DNA of 64,000 nucleotides from Burkholderia sp. GAS332 (lineage in GTDB: Bacteria; Pseudomonadota; Gammaproteobacteria; Burkholderiales; Burkholderiaceae), in assembly GCA_900142905.1 (NCBI GenBank), contig FSRV01000002.1:744001-808000 (forward strand), in the 5' to 3' direction. Made by a program: the position numbers and the translations under genes. Below, piece by piece: positions 54,243 to 62,548 of the stretch (positions within the stretch are counted from its first letter, which is position 1; every line of letters starts with the position of its first letter). The notes under the pieces are model-generated. The model was not told the DNA's origin and did no database searches. It saw only the letters and a program-made list of their open reading frames with translations.

Positions 54243-55694
54243 ATGCAGAGCATATCGATGCTGATCAACGGCGCAGCCGTGCAAGCGAGCAACGGCGCGA
54301 CCTTCGAGCGCCGCAATCCGCTCGATGGCGAAGTCGCGACGCGTGCCCCCGCGGCCACGGTCGCCGACGCGGTCGCCGCCGCCGATGCCGCGGCAGCGGC
54401 GTTTCCCGCATGGTCCGCGCTGGGACCGAGCGAGCGCCGCGCGCTGCTGATGAAGGCGGCGCACGCCTTGGAAGCGCGCAGCGAGGCGTTCGCCAAAGTG
54501 ATGGCAGCGGAGACGGGCGCATCGGCGATGTGGGCCGGGTTCAATGTGCATCTCGCCGCCGGCGGTTTGATGGAAGCCGCGGCGCTCACTACGCAGATTG
54601 GCGGCGAACTGATCCCGTCCGACGTGCCCGGCAGCCTCGCGATGGGCGTGCGTCAGCCGGCCGGCGTCGTGCTCGGCATCGCGCCGTGGAACGCGCCGGT
54701 GATCCTCGCGGTGCGTGCGATTGCGTTGCCGCTCGCGTGCGGAAATACGGTCGTGCTAAAGGGTTCGGAAATCTGCCCTGGCACGCACGGCTTGATTATC
54801 GAAGTCTTGCAAGAGGCGGGCTTGCCCAAGGGCGTGGTGAACTTTGTCACCAATGCACCGGCCGATGCAGGCGCGGTGGTCGAGGCGCTGATCGCGCATC
54901 CGAAAGTGCGGCGCGTCAATTTCACCGGTTCCACGCATGTCGGCAAGATCATCGCGGCCACATGCGCGCGCTATCTGAAACCGTCGGTGCTTGAACTCGG
55001 CGGAAAAGCACCGTTGATCGTGCTCGACGACGCGGATCTCGATGCAGCCGTGAACGCCGCCGCATTCGGCGCGTTCGCTAACTCGGGGCAGATCTGCATG
55101 TCGACGGAGCGGATCATCGTCGATGAACGGATCGCCGACCCGTTCGTCGCCAGGCTCGCGCAGAAAGCGCGCGGTCTGCCACTCGGCGATCCCCGCAAAG
55201 GGCCGGTCGTGTTGGGATCGGTCGTCGATATGAGTACGGTGGAACGCTGCAATGCGTTGATCGACGACGCGCTGGCCAAAGGCGCCACGCTCGTCTGCGG
55301 CGGCAAGGCAGACAGCACCTTGATGCCCGCCACGCTGCTCGACCACGTCACGCCCGCCATGCGCATCTATGGCGATGAATCGTTCGGGCCTGTGAAGGGC
55401 ATCGTGCGCGTGAATGGCGAGGATGAGGCCGTGGCCTGTGCGAACGACAACGAATATGGGCTGTCGTCGGCGGTGTTCAGTCGTGATGTGGCGCGCGCGA
55501 TGAATGTCGCAAGGCGCATCGAATCGGGCATCTGCCATGTCAACGGGCCGACCGTTCACGACGAAGCGCAAATGCCCTTCGGTGGCGTGAAGGGCAGCGG
55601 CTTTGGACGTTTCGGCGGGCAGGCGGGAATCGCTGAGTTCACGGATTTGCGCTGGATTACCGTGCAGACCACGCCGCGTCACTACCCGTTCTGA
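54243..55694 (+). CDS. Benzaldehyde dehydrogenase (ALDH superfamily, vanillin/salicylaldehyde type)
   Basis: 483 residues from MQSISMLINGAAV with CAGGAG upstream. NAD motif GIAPWNAPVILAVRAIALPLACGN, general base in VLELGGKAPLIVLDDADLD and nucleophile Cys in ANSGQICMSTERI. Closest to vanillin/salicylaldehyde/benzaldehyde dehydrogenases. Behind mdlC it should oxidise benzaldehyde to benzoate. Confidence 0.85.
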   Translation: MQSISMLINGAAVQASNGATFERRNPLDGEVATRAPAATVADAVAAADAAAAAFPAWSALGPSERRALLMKAAHALEARSEAFAKVMAAETGASAMWAGFNVHLAAGGLMEAAALTTQIGGELIPSDVPGSLAMGVRQPAGVVLGIAPWNAPVILAVRAIALPLACGNTVVLKGSEICPGTHGLIIEVLQEAGLPKGVVNFVTNAPADAGAVVEALIAHPKVRRVNFTGSTHVGKIIAATCARYLKPSVLELGGKAPLIVLDDADLDAAVNAAAFGAFANSGQICMSTERIIVDERIADPFVARLAQKARGLPLGDPRKGPVVLGSVVDMSTVERCNALIDDALAKGATLVCGGKADSTLMPATLLDHVTPAMRIYGDESFGPVKGIVRVNGEDEAVACANDNEYGLSSAVFSRDVARAMNVARRIESGICHVNGPTVHDEAQMPFGGVKGSGFGRFGGQAGIAEFTDLRWITVQTTPRHYPF

Positions 55695-55910
55695 AGGGCT
55701 GAGTGCCGCAGCGGTCGCTGAGTGTTTCAGTGGTCGCTGCGCGCCAATCCATCGCAGTGACGCGAGCGTCGTGAAAGCCATGCATACATGTCATGGCTTT
55801 TGCGCGAAACGGCAATGTCAGAAGCCGGTCGCTCGCTCACATACTGACGAAAGAACATCACGACAAAAGCGCGACGCTCAGATCGCGCAGACAAACCAGG
55901 AGACAGCTTC

Positions 55911-57326
55911 ATGACCAGTTATGTACCGCCGGCCGGCTCGGCCAGTGCGGGAAGCGGTGCCACCGACGCGCCGCTCACGGGCCATCAGGCCGGCATCGAG
56001 GAGGGGCGTTCCGTCGACATCGGCCGCACGCTCGATGAAGGCCCTTACACCACGATGCAGAAGATTGTGGTGTTGCTCGCGGCGTTGTCGATCGTCCTGG
56101 ACGGTTTCGACAGCCAGTTGATCGGTTTCGCGATTCCGGTGCTCATCAAGGAGTGGGGCGTCACACGCGCGGTCTTTGCGCCGGTGGTCGCAGCCGGATT
56201 GATCGGCATGGGCATCGGCAGCGCGTGTGCCGGGCTGCTGGCCGATCGCTTCGGCCGCCGCTGGGCGGTGATCGGCAGCGTGCTGGTGTTCGGCGCCGCC
56301 ACCTGCGGCATCAGCTTCGCACCCGACATCGTGACGATTGCCGTGCTGCGTTTTATCGCCGGCCTCGGCATCGGCGGCGCATTGCCCAGTTCGACGACCA
56401 TGACCGCGGAGTTCACACCGGCTCGCCGCCGCACATTGGCTGTCACCGCGACGATTGTTTGCGTGCCGCTCGGCGGCATGGTGGCGGGTTTGTTCGCGCA
56501 TGAAATTCTGCCGACGTACGGATGGCGTGGCTTGTTCCTGATCGGCGGCGTGCTGCCCTTGGCGCTCGCTGTGTTGCTGTTCTTCACATTACCCGAGTCG
56601 CCGCGCTTTCTCGCCCGGCACCCGCAGCGCTGGCCGGAACTCAAACGCCTGCTCGGTCGGATGTCGCGTCCGGTCGCAAGCGGCTGCGTATTTACCGACT
56701 CGCGCGAACAGGCAGTTGAGAAACACACTGGCTTTACCGCGTTGTTCCGCGAGGGTCTGGCGCTCGATACAGTGGCGATCTGGTGCGCGTTCTGCATGTG
56801 CTTGCTGGCCGTCTATAGCGCGTTCAGCTGGTTGCCGACGATGCTGAGCACGCAAGGTTTGTCGGTGTCGGTGGCGGGTTCGGGGCTCACCGCCTACAAC
56901 CTGGGTGGCGTGGTGGGCGCGTTGCTGTGCGCGGTGGTGATCGCTCGCACCGGCTCGCGCTGGCCGTTGATTCTCTGCAGCGCGGGTGGTGCGGCGAGCG
57001 CTTTGCTGCTGCTCGGCGTGAACATCTCCGAGCACACCGGCTGGCTGATCTTCGGTCTCGGCATACACGGTCTGTTCGTCAACGCAGTCCAGTCGGTCAT
57101 GTTTGCATTGTGCGCTTACGTCTATCCGACCCGCGTACGCGCAACCGGCACCGCGTCGGCGCTAGCGTTCGGCCGGCTCGGTGCGATTGCCAGCGCGTTT
57201 GCGGGCGCGGTGGTGATTACGGCCGGCGGCGCATCGTCATACTTGTGGATGCTCGGGATCGCGATGGTAATCGTGATGATCGCGCTGATGGTGGTCAAGC
57301 GACATATTCCGAAGCCGAGCGTTTGA
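55911..57326 (+). CDS. MFS aromatic acid:H+ symporter
   Basis: 471 residues with 12 membrane helices. LDGFDSQLIGFAIP in helix 1 and GLLADRFGRRWAVIGSVLVFG match the aromatic acid:H+ symporter family (BenK, PcaK, MhbT). It probably imports benzoylformate, mandelate or a related acid. 216 bp after the aldehyde dehydrogenase; GGAGACAG upstream. Confidence 0.88.
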   Translation: MTSYVPPAGSASAGSGATDAPLTGHQAGIEEGRSVDIGRTLDEGPYTTMQKIVVLLAALSIVLDGFDSQLIGFAIPVLIKEWGVTRAVFAPVVAAGLIGMGIGSACAGLLADRFGRRWAVIGSVLVFGAATCGISFAPDIVTIAVLRFIAGLGIGGALPSSTTMTAEFTPARRRTLAVTATIVCVPLGGMVAGLFAHEILPTYGWRGLFLIGGVLPLALAVLLFFTLPESPRFLARHPQRWPELKRLLGRMSRPVASGCVFTDSREQAVEKHTGFTALFREGLALDTVAIWCAFCMCLLAVYSAFSWLPTMLSTQGLSVSVAGSGLTAYNLGGVVGALLCAVVIARTGSRWPLILCSAGGAASALLLLGVNISEHTGWLIFGLGIHGLFVNAVQSVMFALCAYVYPTRVRATGTASALAFGRLGAIASAFAGAVVITAGGASSYLWMLGIAMVIVMIALMVVKRHIPKPSV

Positions 57327-57537
57327 GGGGCGCCATACCCTGAATGGCGGCGATCGAGCGTGACACGCGGGTCGCCGCTATCTGAAACAGTCAATCTTTA
57401 GCGTATCGGACGGCTTGAATAGCGGTCGGTATCGTCACGCCTGTAATTAGTATCGCTACATAAAAAATGCTGCGTATGGACTGCACCAGGATTGGTGCGC
57501 GCTCATATAAAGCACTAAACAAGGAGACACGGTGACA

Positions 57538-58674
57538 ATGAAATACAAACTCGCTTTGGGCAGTATGTTGCTCGGTATGAGCGCTTCGTCGTTTGCACAG
57601 AGTAGCGTGACGTTGTACGGGATCATCGATACCGGCATCGAACTGGTGACGCATGCAAACGCAGCGGGCGATAGCGTCGTGCGCATGCCGGGCATTACCG
57701 GCGAGTTTCCGTCGCGCTGGGGGATTCGCGGCAAGGAGGGATTGGGCGGCGGGCTGTCCGCGGTGTTCGTGCTGGAAAGCGGGTTTAACACCAAAGGCGG
57801 CACGCTTAACCAGGGCGGCCGGTTGTTTGGGCGTCAAGCTTACGTTGGACTCGAAAGTCCGTACGGCACGTTGACTTTCGGTCGCCAGTACACCATGACG
57901 TATTGGGCGATACTCGATTCCGATCTGCTTGGCCCTGACATATACGGCGGCACGGGGTCGTTCGATCAGTACATGCCGAGCGCGCGCAGCGACAACACGA
58001 TCGCGTATAAAGGCACGTTCTCGGGCTTCACGTTTGGCGCGACTTATTCGTTCGGCCGCGACTCAGCGGGTACCGGCAATTCACCAGGGCAGGGCACCTG
58101 TGTGGGGTCGATTCCGGGCAGTTCGCAGAGTTGCCGCGAATGGTCGACGATGTTGCGCTATGACATGAACGGCTATGGCGTGGCGGGCGCCTACGACGAA
58201 CAACGCGGCGGCCCGGGTGCGGCCGCGAATCTGTTCGACGGCACGGCGCCTTTTGCACTGACGCAACCTGGTGACAAGGATGTGCGGATGCAACTGAACG
58301 GCTATGGACACATCGGGCCGGTGAAACTCGGGGCGGGCTGGCTTGGCCGTCACGTCGAAACAGTGTCCCCGGCGTTGCCGGACGTGCGCTCGAATCTGTA
58401 CTACGTCACCGCATCGTATAACGTGACGCCCGCATTCATCCTCGACGGTGGCGTATACCGGATCATCAATCGCGCCGACGACACCCGCGGCGCAATCGCC
58501 GCGCTACGCGCCACGTATCTGTTGTCGAAGCGTTCCGCGGTTTACCTGCAAGGGGCGTATCTGGTCAATAGCCCGCATGCGGCGTATACGGTGAGCCAGG
58601 GCGGAGGTGGTACGACGCCGGCGCCGGGCATCGGGCAACTTGGTGTGATGGCAGGCATTCGCCATTCGTTCTGA
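57538..58674 (+). CDS. Gram-negative outer-membrane porin
   Basis: 378 residues from MKYKLALGSMLLG; a GTG two codons earlier is too close to AAGGAG. Signal peptide ending SASSFA|QSSVTLYGIIDTGI, porin strands WGIRGKEGLGGGLSAVFVLESGF and GRQAYVGLESPYGTLTFGRQYT, terminal Phe (AGIRHSF). Last in the benzoylformate unit, likely the outer-membrane entry for its substrate. Confidence 0.9.
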   Translation: MKYKLALGSMLLGMSASSFAQSSVTLYGIIDTGIELVTHANAAGDSVVRMPGITGEFPSRWGIRGKEGLGGGLSAVFVLESGFNTKGGTLNQGGRLFGRQAYVGLESPYGTLTFGRQYTMTYWAILDSDLLGPDIYGGTGSFDQYMPSARSDNTIAYKGTFSGFTFGATYSFGRDSAGTGNSPGQGTCVGSIPGSSQSCREWSTMLRYDMNGYGVAGAYDEQRGGPGAAANLFDGTAPFALTQPGDKDVRMQLNGYGHIGPVKLGAGWLGRHVETVSPALPDVRSNLYYVTASYNVTPAFILDGGVYRIINRADDTRGAIAALRATYLLSKRSAVYLQGAYLVNSPHAAYTVSQGGGGTTPAPGIGQLGVMAGIRHSF

Positions 58675-58678
58675 GCGA

Positions 58679-58712
58679 CAAAAAAGGCCACGTCAGGAAC
58701 TCCGACGTGGCC
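58679..58712 (-). terminator. Rho-independent terminator of gabD
   Basis: GGCCACGTC (58686-58694) and GACGTGGCC (58704-58712) form a 9-bp stem; on the minus strand it is followed by TTTTTT. It also separates gabD from the converging porin gene. Confidence 0.8.
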
Positions 58713-58721
58713 TCTTGTGCT

Positions 58722-60182
58722 TTAGATACCGCCGACGCACATGTACTTGATCACGACGTAGTCATCGATACCGTAATGCGAGCCTTCGCGGCCGAGACCG
58801 GATTGCTTGACGCCGCCGAACGGCGCGACTTCGTTGGAGATCAGCCCGGTGTTGATCCCTACCATGCCATATTCGAGCGCTTCTGCGACACGCCAGACGC
58901 GGCCGATATCGCGGCTATAGAAGTACGACGCGAGGCCGAATTCCGTATCGTTGGCGAGGCGGATGACTTCTTCATCCGACGAGAAGCGGAACAGCGGCGC
59001 GAGCGGCCCGAAGGTTTCGTCGCGCGCGACCTTCATGGCCGGCGTGACATCCGCGAGCACGGTCGGTTCGAAGAAGCCGTGACCGAGCGCATGGCGCTTG
59101 CCGCCGGTGACGATGCGCGCACCTTTGGCGAGGGCGTCTTCGATATGCGATTCGACCTTGAGGACAGCGGCTTCGTTGATCAGCGGACCTTGCGTGACGC
59201 CATCGCCGGTGCCGTTGCCGACTTTGAGTTGTTCGACGGCGACGCGCAGTTTCTCGGCGAATGCGTCGTAGACTTTATCGTGCACGTAGAAGCGATTCGT
59301 GCAGACGCAGGTCTGGCCGCTGTTGCGATATTTCGATGCGATGGCGCCGGCGACGGCCGCATCCAGATCCGCGTCTTCGAAGACGATGAACGGTGCGTTA
59401 CCGCCGAGTTCGAGCGACACTTTCTTGACTGTCGGCGCGCACTGCGCCATGAGCAGACGGCCCACTGGCGTCGAGCCGGTGAAGGACAGTTTGCGCACGA
59501 TCGGATTGCCCGTCATTTCCGCGCCGATGGCTTTCGGCTCGCCGGTGACGACATTGAACACGCCGCGCGGCACACCGGCGCGTTCGGCCAGTACGGCGAG
59601 GGCGAGTGCCGACAGCGGCGTGGCTTCGGCCGGTTTGACGATGATCGGGCAGCCGGCGGCGAGGGCGGGGCCGACTTTACGGGTGATCATGGCGGCCGGG
59701 AAATTCCACGGCGTGATGGCTGCGCAGACACCGATTGGTTCTTTCGTCACGACGATGCGTTTGTCGCCTGCCGGCGTGGGGATGGTGTCGCCGTTGACGC
59801 GTTTGCCTTCTTCGGCGAACCATTCCAGGAACGAGGCGGCGTAGAGGATTTCGCCTTTGGCTTCGGCGAGGGGTTTGCCTTGTTCGGTGGTGAGGATCTT
59901 GGCCAGATCGTCGGCGTTTTCCAGCATGAGGTCATGCCATTTGCGGAGGATCGTGGCGCGGTGTTTGGCGGTGGTGGCTCGCCATGCGGGCCATGCGGCG
60001 TTGGCTGTGTCGATGGCTCGACGTGTTTCGGTTGTGCCCATGCGGGGCACTGTGGCGATGGTTTCGCCTGTGGCGGGGTTTTTGACGTCGAATGTGGCGT
60101 TGTCGTCGGCGGGTTGCCATTCGCCTGCTATGTAGGCTTTTGTTTTTAGAAGGGTGGGGTCTTTTAGGACTAGCGTCGGCAT
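58722..60182 (-). CDS. gabD: Succinate-semialdehyde dehydrogenase
   Basis: 486 residues from MPTLVLKDPTLLKTKAYIAGEW. ALDH motifs TPWNFPAAMITRKVGPALAAGCP, VSLELGGNAPFIVFEDADLD and catalytic Cys in NSGQTCVCTNRF are complete. It oxidises succinate semialdehyde to succinate with NADP+. The first ~100 codons have wobble positions that are almost all A or C, with rare CTA and ATA codons, unlike the rest of the gene. It is separated from gabT by 957 bp of repeats. Confidence 0.93.
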   Translation of the reverse strand: MPTLVLKDPTLLKTKAYIAGEWQPADDNATFDVKNPATGETIATVPRMGTTETRRAIDTANAAWPAWRATTAKHRATILRKWHDLMLENADDLAKILTTEQGKPLAEAKGEILYAASFLEWFAEEGKRVNGDTIPTPAGDKRIVVTKEPIGVCAAITPWNFPAAMITRKVGPALAAGCPIIVKPAEATPLSALALAVLAERAGVPRGVFNVVTGEPKAIGAEMTGNPIVRKLSFTGSTPVGRLLMAQCAPTVKKVSLELGGNAPFIVFEDADLDAAVAGAIASKYRNSGQTCVCTNRFYVHDKVYDAFAEKLRVAVEQLKVGNGTGDGVTQGPLINEAAVLKVESHIEDALAKGARIVTGGKRHALGHGFFEPTVLADVTPAMKVARDETFGPLAPLFRFSSDEEVIRLANDTEFGLASYFYSRDIGRVWRVAEALEYGMVGINTGLISNEVAPFGGVKQSGLGREGSHYGIDDYVVIKYMCVGGI

Positions 60183-60280
60183 TTTGGGTTTGCTCCTGGG
60201 GGTTTGGATTTAGGGGTTTTGCCTGCGCGGCGCTTTTTGGTTGTGCTCTTATGGTGTTGGCCTTTCCTTGTTTTCTTAGT

Positions 60281-60486
60281 GGTCTATTAGCGTTGCCCCT
60301 GTGCGGGGCGGCACCTACTTTTCTTTGCCGCCGCAAAGAAAAGTAGGCAAAAGAAAGCGGCTCGCCCCCCCTGCTAAGCGGGTCCCTCGCACAGTCGCGG
60401 TAGTGGTGCATCTGGAATCGGTGTTCTCGCACATTCGGCGTGAGTGACAAGGCTGTCATACTTCCGGCGGCGCTGCGCGCGCCGAA
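60281..60486 (-). repeat. Dispersed hairpin repeat, copy B (intact, inverted)
   Basis: 206 bp, the complement of copy A without the IS. Contains a 15-bp perfect stem (60314-60328 with 60333-60347; 4-base loop) of the CCTACTTTTCTTTGC type. In element orientation its right end faces gabD. The gap to gabD (60183-60280) is G/T-rich on the plus strand, as is the start of gabD. Confidence 0.85.
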
Positions 60487-60571
60487 GGGTACTTCACCAA
60501 ACCATCGCCCGTCTGAACTACCGCCACATTCCAGCACCTCTCCGAGGCCCCCACCGCGCCAAACGGAGTCC

Positions 60572-60778
60572 GGGTTTCCCAGGCAGACCCGTCTGCGCCG
60601 AGGCGAAGCCGATAGCTCCCACCGTGCCCAAACGAATCCCGGGTTTCCCAGGTAGACCCGTCTGCGCCGAGGCGAAGCCGATGGCTCCCACCGCACCCAA
60701 ACGAATCCCGGGTTTCCCAGGCAGACCCGTCTGCGCCGAGGCGAAGCCGATGGCTCCCACCGCACCCAAACGAAGCCC
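60572..60778. repeat. 69-bp minisatellite, three full units
   Basis: Three adjacent 69-bp units start at 60572, 60641 and 60710 with GGGTTTCCCAGGCAGACCCG and differ at few positions; partial units lie on both sides (about 60540-60571 and 60779-60806). 69 is a multiple of three, so frames stay open and encode 23-residue repeats on either strand, but there is no gene-like start; non-coding is more likely. It lies between inverted copies B and C. Confidence 0.85.
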
Positions 60779-60840
60779 CTGGTTTCCCTGGCAGACCCAT
60801 CCGCGACGCACGCAGTGCGGAGTGGGAGCTGATGATTCCC

Positions 60841-61011
60841 TTGTCACTAACGCGGAATGTGCGAGAGCACAGATTCCAGATGCACCACTACCGTGGCTGC
60901 GCGGGGGACCCGCTTAGCAGGGGGTTCGAGCTGCTTTCTTTTGCCTACTTTTCTTTGCAGCAGGCAAAGAAAAGTAGGTGCCCCCCCGCACAGGGGGAAC
61001 GCTAATAAACC
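60841..61011 (+). repeat. Dispersed hairpin repeat, copy C
   Basis: 171 bp, same orientation as copy A, lacking the first ~35 bp. The 15-bp perfect stem is 60944-60958 with 60964-60978 (5-base loop). Its right end faces gabT, whose 3' end begins 129 bp further on. Confidence 0.85.
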
Positions 61012-61020
61012 AATAAGAAA

Positions 61021-61137
61021 TCAAGGAAAGGCCAACGCCGTAGGCAAACAGCCAAACAGCGCCGCGAAGCCAAAAAAAATCAAGGAAAGGCCAACGCCGT
61101 AGGCATACAGCCAAGCGCCGCGCAGGCCAAAAAAAAC
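61021..61137 (+). repeat. Two tandem ~59-bp units after copy C
   Basis: TCAAGGAAAGGCCAACGCCG begins at 61021 and again at 61080; both units end in AAGCC/GGCC followed by an A-run. The complement of AAGGAAAGGCCAAC also occurs at about 60257-60271 beside copy B, so this spacer belongs to the wider repeat family. Confidence 0.8.
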
Positions 61138-61139
61138 CA

Positions 61140-62423
61140 TCAAACAGCTACAGCAACACTCTCCTTAAGCACAGCTTCCAAAATCCCCATTGCCTCATCA
61201 AAAACAGAATCCTGAATCGTAAGCGGGAACAGAAACCGCACAACATTCGAATAAACACCACAAACCAACAGCAACAACCCACGCTCAAGCGCCCGCGCCT
61301 GCACCCGCTTGGTGAACTCAGCATCCGGCTCCGTCCCACCCGCCTTGCAGAACTCAACAGCCACCATCCCACCGGGCCCACGCACATCGGCGATCTGCGG
61401 CACTTCGCTCTGAAGCGCGATCAGCTTCGCCTTAACACGATCACCCAACACAGTAGCCCGCTCGCAGAGCTTCTCTTCATCAATGATATCGAGCACAGCA
61501 TGCGCGGAAGCCACCGCCAGCGGGTTACCCGCATAAGTCCCACCCAAACCGCCAGGCGCCGCAGCGTCCATCAAATCAGCACGCCCGACCACCCCCGACA
61601 ACGGCATGCCCCCGGCCAGGCTCTTGGCCATCGTCATCAGATCAGGCACCACGTCATAGTGATGCATCGCAAACAACTTGCCGGTACGGCCAAAACCCGT
61701 CTGCACTTCATCGGCAATCAGCAAAATGCCATGCTCATTGCACAGCTTGCGCAACGCACGCACGAACTCGGCCGGCGCCGGGTAGAAACCGCCTTCGCCC
61801 TGGACCGGTTCGAAAATAATCGCCGCGACGCGCTTCGGATCGATGTCGGCCTTGAACAGAAACTCGATCGCCTTCAGCGAATCAGCCGTCGTCACGCCGT
61901 GCAGCGGATTCGGGAACGGGGCATGGAACACGTCCGCCGGGAACGGACCAAAGCCAATCTTGTACGGCGCAACCTTGCCGGTCAGCGCCATGCCCATCAT
62001 CGTGCGACCATGAAATCCGCCCGTGAACGCGATCACGCCCGGACGGCCAGTCGCGGCACGTGCAATCTTGATCGCGTTTTCAACGGCTTCGGCGCCAGTC
62101 GTGAAGAAGGCCGTCTTCTTCGGATAGTCGCCCGGCGCGCGCTGGTTGATCTTCTCAGCCAGTTCGACGTACGACGCGTACGGCACGATCTGATACGCCG
62201 TGTGCGTGAAATGATCGAGCTGGTCGCGGATCGCCGCCACAATCTTCGGGTGACGGTGGCCCGTGTTGCACACCGCAATGCCCGCAGCGAAATCGATGAA
62301 ACGGCGGCCTTCGACGTCCCACAACTCGGCGTTCTCCGCGCGCTCAGCGTAGAAATCGCACATCACCCCGACGCCGCGCGGCGTGGCGGCGTCTTTACGG
62401 CTCTTCAGGTCAGCATTCTTCAT
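61140..62423 (-). CDS. gabT: 4-aminobutyrate aminotransferase
   Basis: 427 residues. Class III aminotransferase with PLP-binding lysine in MTMAKSLAGGMPLSGV, aspartate in ADEVQTGFGRTG, and GAEAVENAIKIARAATGRPG. It converts GABA and 2-oxoglutarate to succinate semialdehyde and glutamate. The last ~40 codons have wobble positions almost all G or T, the mirror image of gabD's start. Divergent from gabR. Confidence 0.93.
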   Translation of the reverse strand: MKNADLKSRKDAATPRGVGVMCDFYAERAENAELWDVEGRRFIDFAAGIAVCNTGHRHPKIVAAIRDQLDHFTHTAYQIVPYASYVELAEKINQRAPGDYPKKTAFFTTGAEAVENAIKIARAATGRPGVIAFTGGFHGRTMMGMALTGKVAPYKIGFGPFPADVFHAPFPNPLHGVTTADSLKAIEFLFKADIDPKRVAAIIFEPVQGEGGFYPAPAEFVRALRKLCNEHGILLIADEVQTGFGRTGKLFAMHHYDVVPDLMTMAKSLAGGMPLSGVVGRADLMDAAAPGGLGGTYAGNPLAVASAHAVLDIIDEEKLCERATVLGDRVKAKLIALQSEVPQIADVRGPGGMVAVEFCKAGGTEPDAEFTKRVQARALERGLLLLVCGVYSNVVRFLFPLTIQDSVFDEAMGILEAVLKESVAVAV

Positions 62424-62487
62424 GGTTATCTCCTTCGCTCCTCGGTTTTTGCGGTCGCTGCGCGCTCAACGCAGCACATGCAGCGAC

Positions 62488-62548
62488 TATAATGAGATTT
62501 GGCTCTTAATTTCAGAGCCATTTCAATAAAAATATAGGAGCCAATCGT
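62488..62548. promoter_or_regulatory. gabT-gabR control region with GabR-type sites
   Basis: TATAAT at 62488-62493. ATTTGGCTC (62497-62505), GAGCCATTT (62515-62523) and GAGCCAATC (62540-62548) are three copies of GAGCCAwT, the first inverted; GGCTCTTAATTTCAGAGCC forms a palindrome (62501-62519). Direct and inverted half-sites like these are expected for MocR/GabR dimers; the last copy overlaps the gabR ribosome site and start. Confidence 0.6.

Noticed and set aside
58707..60149. 480-codon plus-strand frame opposite gabD
   Set aside because: Antisense of a clear ALDH gene; low-complexity Asp/Phe/Gly-rich translation typical of shadow frames.
60456..60800. Repeat-coding frames in the 69-bp minisatellite (23-residue units)
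   Set aside because: Open only because 69 is a multiple of three; frames on both strands are open and none has a convincing start or ribosome site.
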